A stretch of 9,201 nt of DNA, from contig CAZUCD010000150.1 of assembly GCA_964618855.1 (NCBI GenBank), positions 1 to 9,201 of the forward strand. The letters run 5' to 3'. Origin of the DNA: CAZUCD01 sp964618855. Its GTDB lineage: Bacteria; Sumerlaeota; Sumerlaeia; SLMS01; JANRJK01. Below the pieces are notes generated by a model, which saw nothing but the letters and a program-made list of their open reading frames with translations, was not told the DNA's origin and did no database searches. The position numbers and the translations under genes were made by a program. Below, in pieces: positions 1 through 6,284 of the stretch. The first letter of the stretch is position 1; each line of letters opens with the position of its first letter.

Positions 1-2417
1 TCGCAGGTCGGCATCTGCTTCGACGTCGAGACCAGCAGCGCCGTGAGGCCAATCGCGTCTGCCCCCACCTCCCGCGCCTTCTCGATGATCGTCTGCACCG
101 GGACCTGCTTCCCCAGGTCGAAGACTGTGTAGCCGTTGTTCGACAGGATCGTCTGCACCAGGTTCTTGCCGATGTCGTGGACGTCCCCGAACACGGTCGC
201 CAGCACCAGCTTCCCCTTCGTTACACCCTGCACTTTGTCGAGATGCTTCTCGAGCGCGGCGACCGCCTTCTTCATGACCTCCGCGCTTTGCAGGACAAAT
301 GGCAGGATCAGCTCCCCCGCGCCGAACTTGTCGCCGACCTCCTTCATGGCGGGCAGGAGCACGTTGTTCAGGACGTCCACGGCCGGGCGGCCGTGCCGGA
401 GTATCAGGTCCTCGACGCAGCGCTCAACATCCGCCGGCCGGCGGTGCAGGATCTTGTAGTGGATCGCTCGCGCCACGCTCCCCGCGTCGGTGAAATCCAG
501 CGCGTCCTCACGCACCGTGGCGAGCGTCGATCCCTCCCGCCCGTCGAAGTGGGCGATGAGCCGCGCGAGCGCGTCCTCCCCGCGATCGAAGATGAGGTCG
601 TCGCAGAGCGCACGCTCCTCCTCGCCAATCTCGAAGTACGGCATCACGTGCGACGCGTTGATGATCGCCGTGTCCAGGCCGGCCTCCATGCAATGGTGAA
701 GGAAGACGGAGTTCAGCACGGGGCGCGCGTTCTTCGGCAGGCCGAAGCTCACGTTGCTCACCCCAAGGGTCGTCAGCACGCCGGGCAGCCCACGCTTGAT
801 CGCTCGGATGCCCTCGATGGTCTCGATGGCGGAGCGGCGGAACTCGCGCTCCCCCGTGGCGAGTGTGAATGTGAGCGCGTCGAAGAGGATGCGGCCGGGG
901 GCGATCCCGTACTCTCCAGCCGCGATGTCGTGGATCTTCCGTGCGACCAGGAGTTTCGTCTCCGCCGTCTTGGCCATTCCTCCCTCGGCCTTGTCTATCG
1001 TGAGGGCGATGACGGATGCGCCGTGCTCCACGACGAGGGGCATGACGCGGTCGATCCTCTCTCGCCCATTCTCCAGGTTGATCGAGTTCACCACGGCGGA
1101 GCCAGGGTACTGGGTCAGGGCCGCTTCGAGGACGGCAGGCTCCGTCGTGTCGATCACGAGCGGTGCATCCACGGCCTGGGCGAGGAGCTTTACGGCGCGC
1201 CGCATCTGCTCACCCTCGTCCGCGCGCTCCGTCAGGGCGGTGCAGACGTCGAGGAGGTGCGCCCCGCCCTCGACCTGGGAGCGTGCTATCGGAAGCAGCC
1301 CCTCGTAGTCGTCCGCAAGGAGCAGGTCCTTGACCTTGCGGCTGCCCTGCGTGTTCAGGCGCTCGCCTATGATCGTGATCGTGCCGTCCTGCTTGAGCGC
1401 GACCGCCTTCATCGGGCTGGCCGCGAAGATCCGGCGCGGCGACGCGGGGACATCGCGCCAGCGCATCACCGGCGCCGGCGCGGTCCGAGCCGCGTCCGCG
1501 ATCCGAGCGACATGGTCCGGCGTCGTCCCGCAGCACCCCCCCACGATGTTCAGGCCGTACTCGCCTACAAACTCCCCGAGGAGGTCCGCCATCACCTGCG
1601 GCTTCATGGGGTAGACGGTCCGCCCACCCTCGTTGATGGGCAGGCCCGCATTCGGAATGCAGGACACAGGGTGGTGCCCCGTCTGGCAAAGGTGGCGGAC
1701 CGCGTCGCGCATGTAGTCCGGCCCGACTCCGCAGTTCATTCCGATGACGTCAACGCCAAGTCCCTCGAGCGTCCAGTACCAGGAGGCGATGTCGTTGCCC
1801 AGGAGCATGCGCCCCGTCAGGTCGAGGCTAGCCTGCACCATGATGGGAACACGGCGGCCGAGTTCCCGCATGGCGCGCTTCACGCCGGAGACCGCCGCCT
1901 TCGCCTCCAGCGCATCGATCATCGTCTCGATGATCAGGACATCGGCGGAGCCCTCAATGAGCCCGCGTGCCTGCGCACAGAAGCCGCGCTCAAGTTCGTG
2001 GAACGATATCTGCCCGAGTGCGGGGTCGTTCGTGCTCGGCATGAATCCCGTCGGGCCGATCGAGCCGGCCACAAAGCGCGGGCGCTCCGGGGTCGCAAAC
2101 TCGTCGCACACCCGCCGCGCTAGTAGCGCCGCGTCGCGGCTCAGCGTTCCCTCAAGCTCCCCGAGGCCGTACTCGTCCAGCTTGATTCGCGTGCCGCAGA
2201 ACGTGTCGGTCTCCACCACGTCCGCCCCCGCGCGCAGGAAGGAACGGTGGACCTCCGCGATGACGTCGGGCCGCGTGTGGACGAGGTAGTCGTAGCACCC
2301 CTCCTTGCCGCGAAAGTCGTCCTTCGTCAGGTTCATGGCCATGAGCGTCACGCCCATGGATCCATCGAAGACCACGACCTTCTCGTTCAGCACCTCTCGG
2401 ACCCGACTTTGTGCCAT
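1..2417 (-). CDS. metH: Cobalamin-dependent methionine synthase, N-terminal ~805 residues (3' end outside window)
   Basis: Cytosolic 5-methyltetrahydrofolate--homocysteine methyltransferase: it moves a methyl group from methyl-THF via cob(I)alamin to homocysteine. The domains are in the usual MetH order. The homocysteine-binding barrel (about residues 10-320) has DGSMG near residue 18 and the three zinc cysteines, Cys229 in GMNCGVGP and Cys295/Cys296 in GGCCGT. The pterin-binding barrel (about 345-610) has GERLN at 351-355, NSINLENG and GVSNVSFG around 552-559. The cobalamin cap follows (about 640-735). The Rossmann-like B12 domain has DVHDIG with cobalt-ligand His747; Thr792 and Thr798 sit where E. 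coli has Ser804 and Ser810. The frame stays open to the window edge, so a C-terminal SAM reactivation domain cannot be judged. The ATG at 2417 fits the family N-terminus; the Shine-Dalgarno is weak (an AGG about 3 nt upstream). The gene diverges from the DUF1579 gene. Identification is secure. Confidence 0.97.
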   Translation of the reverse strand, partial: MAQSRVREVLNEKVVVFDGSMGVTLMAMNLTKDDFRGKEGCYDYLVHTRPDVIAEVHRSFLRAGADVVETDTFCGTRIKLDEYGLGELEGTLSRDAALLARRVCDEFATPERPRFVAGSIGPTGFMPSTNDPALGQISFHELERGFCAQARGLIEGSADVLIIETMIDALEAKAAVSGVKRAMRELGRRVPIMVQASLDLTGRMLLGNDIASWYWTLEGLGVDVIGMNCGVGPDYMRDAVRHLCQTGHHPVSCIPNAGLPINEGGRTVYPMKPQVMADLLGEFVGEYGLNIVGGCCGTTPDHVARIADAARTAPAPVMRWRDVPASPRRIFAASPMKAVALKQDGTITIIGERLNTQGSRKVKDLLLADDYEGLLPIARSQVEGGAHLLDVCTALTERADEGEQMRRAVKLLAQAVDAPLVIDTTEPAVLEAALTQYPGSAVVNSINLENGRERIDRVMPLVVEHGASVIALTIDKAEGGMAKTAETKLLVARKIHDIAAGEYGIAPGRILFDALTFTLATGEREFRRSAIETIEGIRAIKRGLPGVLTTLGVSNVSFGLPKNARPVLNSVFLHHCMEAGLDTAIINASHVMPYFEIGEEERALCDDLIFDRGEDALARLIAHFDGREGSTLATVREDALDFTDAGSVARAIHYKILHRRPADVERCVEDLILRHGRPAVDVLNNVLLPAMKEVGDKFGAGELILPFVLQSAEVMKKAVAALEKHLDKVQGVTKGKLVLATVFGDVHDIGKNLVQTILSNNGYTVFDLGKQVPVQTIIEKAREVGADAIGLTALLVSTSKQMPTC

Positions 2418-2514
2418 GTACCTGTTCCGGCGGTGCCTGACCTCGCATCCGCACGGTGGGAGTGTGCACGACCCCGGGGCCGCGCCGCAGCGATTTTGCG
2501 GACCTCCAGCCACG

Positions 2515-2585
2515 CACCGGCAAGTCTGAAAGCGGTTTACCCACCCAGCTTGAACGCAATCGACCGGTCAATCCGCGTGCCGGTG
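2515..2585 (-). repeat. Inverted repeat in metH leader (8-bp perfect arms)
   Basis: CACCGGCA at 2515-2522 is the exact reverse complement of TGCCGGTG at 2578-2585. In metH mRNA, whose start is at 2417, the arms would form a GC-rich stem closing a 55-nt loop about 100 nt upstream of the start codon. The loop contains the self-complementary GACCGGTC. This could be leader RNA structure, but 8-bp repeats arise by chance in GC-rich DNA and no known riboswitch class was recognised. Confidence 0.3.
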
Positions 2586-2617
2586 GCCATGCGCGCGTCC
2601 CAGCGGGGCCTAATGGG

Positions 2618-2664
2618 GTTCCGAAGCGAGACGCCTACAGCCCATAGGTTTTCGGAACTTCCGA
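2618..2664. promoter_or_regulatory. Candidate operator: palindrome TCGGAAcTTCCGA plus a third TTCCGA half-site
   Basis: Positions 2652-2664 read TCGGAACTTCCGA, a perfect 6+1+6 palindrome. The same half-site, GTTCCGAA, recurs at 2618-2625 and is also an exact 8-bp inverted match to TTCGGAAC at 2651-2658. The two plus-oriented half-sites (2619 and 2659) start 40 bp apart, close to four helical turns. The cluster lies between two divergent genes, 35 bp upstream of the candidate -35 of the DUF1579 gene and about 200 bp upstream of metH, as expected for a dimeric repressor or activator site. An RNA hairpin is the alternative. The regulator is unknown. Confidence 0.4.
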
Positions 2665-2698
2665 CGGCGGGTAGGCAGACTCCTTAGTGCCACCCTCC

Positions 2699-2726
2699 TT
2701 GACCTTTGCCTCGCTGGCGTCATCCT
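2699..2726 (+). promoter_or_regulatory. Weak candidate sigma-70 promoter for the DUF1579 gene
   Basis: TTGACC at 2699-2704 matches a -35 element at five of six positions. The hexamer CATCCT at 2721-2726, after a 16-bp spacer, is a poor -10 (three of six). This would put the start site about 30 nt upstream of the ATG at 2763. The assignment rests mainly on the -35 and the position. Confidence 0.25.
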
Positions 2727-2762
2727 GCGTGCAACCATCCCACCATCACTGGAGAAACTCCC

Positions 2763-3254
2763 ATGTCCGATTCGGAATGCCCGATGCCCACACCAGGTCC
2801 CGAACACGCGTGGCTCGCGCAGAAGGTGGGCACGTGGGACGTGCAGTGCTCGATGTCCATGGGACCGGGCAAGCCACCCATGGAGTTCACCGCCGTCGAC
2901 GTCGCCGAGATGGTCGGCCCCTTCTGGCTGCGGGGGAAGTTCACCTGCGAAATGTTTGGCGCGAAGTACACCGGCCAGGCGATGGTTGGGTACGACTCGC
3001 TCGCGGGAAAGTGGCTCTCCTCCTGGATTCACTCGATTGATCCGACCATCTCGCTGTTCGAGGGGAAGCGGGACGAGGCGACGAAGACGCTCGAGTTTCG
3101 GGGAACGGGTCTCGGGCCCCTCGGGCCCGGCACCAAGTTCCGCTCCACGGAGGTTGAGGTCTCCCCGGACGAGCACGTGTTCACGATGTACTTCGAGCTT
3201 CCGGACGGCAGCGAGGCGCAGATGCTCCAGTACAAGTACCGCCGACGGAAGTAG
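2763..3254 (+). CDS. DUF1579-family protein, 163 aa, function unknown
   Basis: Small soluble protein with no signal peptide or membrane segment visible. It resembles DUF1579 (PF07617): an N-terminal EHAWLAQKVGTWDV segment (residues 14-27, with the G-T-W signature at 23-25), alternating short beta strands, a central GYD (76-78) followed by W-x(3)-W spacing, and a conserved-looking FRGTG near 112. The family is thought to form a small lipocalin-like beta barrel, but its biochemical role is not established, so no function is assigned. The ATG at 2763 was chosen over an in-frame ATG 19 codons upstream because GGAG (2751-2754) sits 8 nt before it and the family homology begins right after it. It is the only plus-strand protein gene here. 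It diverges from metH and converges on argB, with 5 bp between the two stop codons. Confidence 0.85.
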   Translation: MSDSECPMPTPGPEHAWLAQKVGTWDVQCSMSMGPGKPPMEFTAVDVAEMVGPFWLRGKFTCEMFGAKYTGQAMVGYDSLAGKWLSSWIHSIDPTISLFEGKRDEATKTLEFRGTGLGPLGPGTKFRSTEVEVSPDEHVFTMYFELPDGSEAQMLQYKYRRRK

Positions 3255-3259
3255 CGCGC

Positions 3260-4132
3260 CTACGGCAACAGCATGGTGCCGCACCCGCTCGGCGTAAAAA
3301 TCTCCAGCATGAGCTGGTGCGGCTCCATGGCGCTAAGGATGTGCACCTGCTTGACGCCTGCCTCGATGGCGCGCAGCGACTCCTCGACCTTGGGGATCAT
3401 GCCCCCTGCGATCATCCCCTTGCGGATCGCCTCGCGGGCCTCGGAGGCGGTGATCTGGCTGATCAGCGTGGTGCGGTCCTTCAGGTCCATCATCACGCCC
3501 GGCACCGCCGTCAGCAGGAGCAGCTTCTCCGCCTTGAACTCCGCCGCGATGCGCGATGCCACCAGGTCGGCGTTCATGTTGAAGACGTTGCCCTCCGAGT
3601 CCGCGCCCAGGGGCGAGAGCACCGGCACGATGCCGCAGTCCAACAGACGGACCAGCGGCTCCAGATCCGCGCTCACGATGTCGCCAACGTAGCCGAAGTC
3701 GACGATCTCCTCGCCGCCGCCGGAGACCTTGCGGGGCGGCCGGCGCCGCGCCTCGATGATGCCGGCGCTGATGGTCGACGTGCCCATCGCGCGCACGCCC
3801 TGGCGCTTCAGCGCGGCGACGATCTCGACGCTCATCTTCCCCGCGAGCACCATCTTCACCACGTCGAGCGTCCGCTCATCCGTGATCCGGCGCCCACCGA
3901 CCATCTTCGTCTCGATGCCGAGCGTCGCCTGCGTGTCCGTGATCTGCGCGCCGCCCCCGTGGACGATGACCACGCGAATCCCGACGCTCGAAATCAGAGC
4001 CACGTCCTCCGCGAAGTCGAACAGCGTCTCCTGGTCCTTGATCGACTCCCCGCCGATCTTGATGACGAACGTCGTCCCCCGGAAACGGCGGATGTAGGGG
4101 AGGGCTTCCCTCAGTAGCGTGATGTCCTGCAT
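3260..4132 (-). CDS. argB: Acetylglutamate kinase
   Basis: Amino-acid kinase that phosphorylates N-acetyl-L-glutamate with ATP, the second step of arginine synthesis. The 290 residues match family length. Visible motifs are Lys25 in VIKIGGE (E. coli Lys8), VHGGG at 57-61, Arg82 in GGRRITDE (E. coli Arg66), NMNAD at 185-189 (Asn185 equals E. coli Asn158), TAVPGV, Lys248 in GGMIPK (E. coli Lys217), and a C-terminal EIFTPSGCGTML. One segment is odd: where most relatives read close to GLSGKDGxLI, this protein has GTSTISAGII at 117-126. A long N-terminal extension with the arginine-binding helix of feedback-inhibited forms is not obvious. The start is ATG at 4132, with GGAGGAG (4140-4146) 7 nt upstream. 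It is the last gene of the minus-strand arginine run, 72 nt after the carbamoyltransferase. Confidence 0.93.
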   Translation of the reverse strand: MQDITLLREALPYIRRFRGTTFVIKIGGESIKDQETLFDFAEDVALISSVGIRVVIVHGGGAQITDTQATLGIETKMVGGRRITDERTLDVVKMVLAGKMSVEIVAALKRQGVRAMGTSTISAGIIEARRRPPRKVSGGGEEIVDFGYVGDIVSADLEPLVRLLDCGIVPVLSPLGADSEGNVFNMNADLVASRIAAEFKAEKLLLLTAVPGVMMDLKDRTTLISQITASEAREAIRKGMIAGGMIPKVEESLRAIEAGVKQVHILSAMEPHQLMLEIFTPSGCGTMLLP

Positions 4133-4204
4133 CGGCGAACTCCTCCGGGAGTGTGGATCGAAAACTGGAAAGGCGAAAGGTCTGGTGGCGGAAACCTGGG
4201 ACTG

Positions 4205-5239
4205 CTAGTCCGTCCGCAGGCTGCGCAGCAGCACGGCCTTCTGGACATGCAGGCGGTTCTCCGCCTCATCGTACGCTGCGTTGCATGGAGAGTCGAGCAC
4301 TTCGGCGTCCACCTCCACGTTCCGGCGCGTCGGCAGGCAATGCATGAAGAACCCGTTGTCGGTGCGCTTCATGTGGTCCATGCGGACGCGCCAGTGCTGC
4401 CTGAGGGATGACTTGGCTGCGGCCTCGGCCTCCGGGTTCCCGTAGTTCCTGAGGCTCCCCCAACTCTTGGCATAGACAACGCGCGCCCCGGAGAGAGCGT
4501 CGCGGAAGTCGTCGTAAACGCGCACGGACCCACCCGCGAGTCCCGCGAGCTCCCGCGCGCGCTCCATGATGGGGCCATCCAGCTCCCAGCCGGGCGGATG
4601 TGCGAGCCGCACATCCATGCCGAACTTGGCCGCCTCGATCAGCATGCTGTTCGGCACCGCCATGGGCAGCGCCTTCGGGTGCCATGCCCACGTGATGACG
4701 ATCGGCTCCTTCTTCACGTTCTTCAGACGGTCGTCGATGGTCATGATGTCCGCGAGGCCCTGGCACGGATGCCAGAGGGAGGACTCCGCGTTGATGACGG
4801 GCACGCTCGAGTGGCGCGCAAAACCGGCCAGGATCGGGTCCCGTGCATCGTCTGCCCAGGACTTCTGCTCCGGGAAGGCGCGAATGGCGATGGCATTCAC
4901 GTACCGCGAGAGCACGCGCGCCGCATCGATCAGGTGCTCCGTCGTGTCGCCGTCCATGACGACATCCTCGCGGTGCTCGATGCGCCACGTGCCCTTTCCG
5001 ACGTCGAGCGTGATACAGTGCCCGCCGAGCTGCTGCATCGAGAGGTCGAAGGTGACGCGCGTCCTGAGGGACGGGTCGAAGAACAGCACCCCGAGCGACT
5101 TTCCGATGAGGAGCGTCCTCTTTGCCCACTCGTTGATGAGCCCCTTGTTGTACTTCAGCGCGTACGCCTCGTCCAGCAGCGTGCGCGTCTCATCGAGCGA
5201 GAGCGCGTCCGACGCGATGAAGTGGCGAGTCGTGGTCAT
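4205..5239 (-). CDS. argF': N-acetylornithine carbamoyltransferase (AOTCase)
   Basis: Cytosolic transcarbamylase predicted to convert N-acetyl-L-ornithine and carbamoyl phosphate to N-acetyl-L-citrulline (EC 2.1.3.9). At 344 aa it resembles the Xanthomonas campestris enzyme along its length. It has the carbamoyl-phosphate motif FFDPSLRTR (53-61), MDGDTTEHL (95-103), HPCQ (157-160), TWAWHPKALP (183-192), YAKSWGSL (256-263), HCLPTRRN (300-307) and DEAENRLHVQKA (324-335). Glu88 in WRIE aligns with X. campestris Glu92, the residue reported to separate acetyl- from succinylornithine enzymes (Pro in Bacteroides fragilis). At X. campestris Lys302, the carboxylated active-site lysine, this protein has Glu309. 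The ATG at 5239 was chosen over one 12 codons upstream: GAGGAG lies 6 nt before it and homology starts there. It follows argC by 10 nt, and its Shine-Dalgarno overlaps the argC stop. Ordinary ornithine carbamoyltransferase is unlikely given WRIE and the C-terminus. Confidence 0.9.
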   Translation of the reverse strand: MTTTRHFIASDALSLDETRTLLDEAYALKYNKGLINEWAKRTLLIGKSLGVLFFDPSLRTRVTFDLSMQQLGGHCITLDVGKGTWRIEHREDVVMDGDTTEHLIDAARVLSRYVNAIAIRAFPEQKSWADDARDPILAGFARHSSVPVINAESSLWHPCQGLADIMTIDDRLKNVKKEPIVITWAWHPKALPMAVPNSMLIEAAKFGMDVRLAHPPGWELDGPIMERARELAGLAGGSVRVYDDFRDALSGARVVYAKSWGSLRNYGNPEAEAAAKSSLRQHWRVRMDHMKRTDNGFFMHCLPTRRNVEVDAEVLDSPCNAAYDEAENRLHVQKAVLLRSLRTD

Positions 5240-5249
5240 GGTGCGCTCC

Positions 5250-6284
5250 TCAGGGCCAGGTGCCGGGCCACTCAAGCCCCGCCGGCTCGTGGAATCCGAT
5301 CATCAGGTTCATGCACTGTACCGCCTGGCCAGCCGCACCCTTCACGAGGTTGTCGATGGCGCTCGTGACGTGGAGGACGCCGTGGACCGCGCGTACGCGC
5401 AGTTCCGCAAAGTTGGTCGTGGCCACCGTCGCGCACTCGGCCTCGCGCGATGCGAGGACGCGCACGAATGGGGCATTCGCGTAGAACTCGCCGTAGGCTG
5501 CCTCGACCTGGGCTGCTCCGATTCCCACCGGGAGCGGCGCCGTTGCCACGGCCAGAATCCCCCGCACAATAGGTGCCGAGATCGGCGTGAAGTGCAGGGC
5601 GGACGGCGCCGTCCCCGCATCAGCCATCGTCATCATGATCTCAGAAACATGCTGGTGATCGAGCACTTTGTACGGCCGCAGCGTTTGGGCCCGCGTCGGG
5701 TGGTGCGTTCCATCCGACGCCTCCGCGCCAGACCCGCTCGAACCTGTCATCGCCGTCACTGTGACAGTGGAGTTCGACAGCCAACCCACCTTTGCCGCGG
5801 GGAGGAGCGCCAAGTTGATCGCCGTGGCGAAACAGCCCGGGCACGCGACGAACCTGGCGTGCCGCAGTGCCTCCCGCCGGAGTTCAGGGCACCCGTAGAA
5901 TGCGCGCCCCAGGAGGTCGGGGCGCGGATGGTCGCGCTTGTAAGCGCGGCGGTAGGACTCCGCGTCCCGCAGCCTGAAGTCCCCGGACAGGTCGATGACG
6001 CGCATTCCGCGATCGACGAGCGGTGAGATCGCCTCGGCCGTGGCGCCGTGCGGCATCGCCGCGAAGACCACGTCGGCCCCATCCGCCAGCAAGTCCATGT
6101 CAGGAGCCGAGAACACAAGGCTCGTCACCTGCTCGAGGTTCCGGTGCACGGCGGAAACTGGCTTGCCGGCCTCGCTGCGGCTCGTGGCCGCGATCACCTC
6201 GACGTGCGGATGCATCAGGAGCAGCCGCAGCAACTCACCCCCGCCATAGCCCGTGGCCCCAAGGACGGCGACGCGTGCCTTCAC
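5250..6284 (-). CDS. argC: N-acetyl-gamma-glutamyl-phosphate reductase
   Basis: NADPH-dependent reductase converting N-acetylglutamyl phosphate to N-acetylglutamate semialdehyde, the third step of arginine synthesis. At 344 aa it is normal for the family. The Rossmann start VAVLGATGYGGGELLRLL (5-22) binds NADP. FAAMPHGATAE (74-84), DLSGDFRL (98-105), catalytic Cys151 in CPGCFAT, GSSGSGAEAS (181-190) and C-terminal IDNLVKGAAGQAVQCMN (310-326) are all canonical. The usual FTPHL histidine is missing: the segment reads FTPISAPIVRGIL (232-244), with His231 just before it. The start is a GTG at 6284 that overlaps the TGA of the upstream P-loop gene as GTGA. There is no strong Shine-Dalgarno, so translation is probably coupled. 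The C-terminal HHPTRAQTLRPYK (194-206) also resembles LysY-type reductases, but no LysW or other lysine gene is present and the neighbours are arginine genes. Confidence 0.92.
   Translation of the reverse strand: MKARVAVLGATGYGGGELLRLLLMHPHVEVIAATSRSEAGKPVSAVHRNLEQVTSLVFSAPDMDLLADGADVVFAAMPHGATAEAISPLVDRGMRVIDLSGDFRLRDAESYRRAYKRDHPRPDLLGRAFYGCPELRREALRHARFVACPGCFATAINLALLPAAKVGWLSNSTVTVTAMTGSSGSGAEASDGTHHPTRAQTLRPYKVLDHQHVSEIMMTMADAGTAPSALHFTPISAPIVRGILAVATAPLPVGIGAAQVEAAYGEFYANAPFVRVLASREAECATVATTNFAELRVRAVHGVLHVTSAIDNLVKGAAGQAVQCMNLMIGFHEPAGLEWPGTWP

Larger units (their letters stand above)
2418..2762. other. Divergent intergenic region between metH and the DUF1579 gene
   Basis: These 345 bp separate two divergent starts and carry no credible gene; the open frames crossing them have no family resemblance or ribosome-binding site. 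The region holds the metH leader with an 8-bp inverted repeat, a palindromic GACCGGTC (2562-2569), a cluster of TTCCGA half-sites (2618-2664) and a weak plus-strand promoter. I looked in the metH leader for a cobalamin or S-adenosylhomocysteine riboswitch and recognised none, in particular no B12-box-like sequence. Confidence 0.7.

Noticed and set aside
177..2123. A 648-codon plus-strand open frame opposite metH
   Set aside because: Its composition is that of a translation shadow of metH, whose minus-strand frame shows all the expected catalytic motifs.
2418..2762. Cobalamin riboswitch upstream of metH
   Set aside because: No B12-box-like sequence or the usual GCCACTG-type loop in a fitting arrangement could be found by eye; a covariance-model search would settle it.
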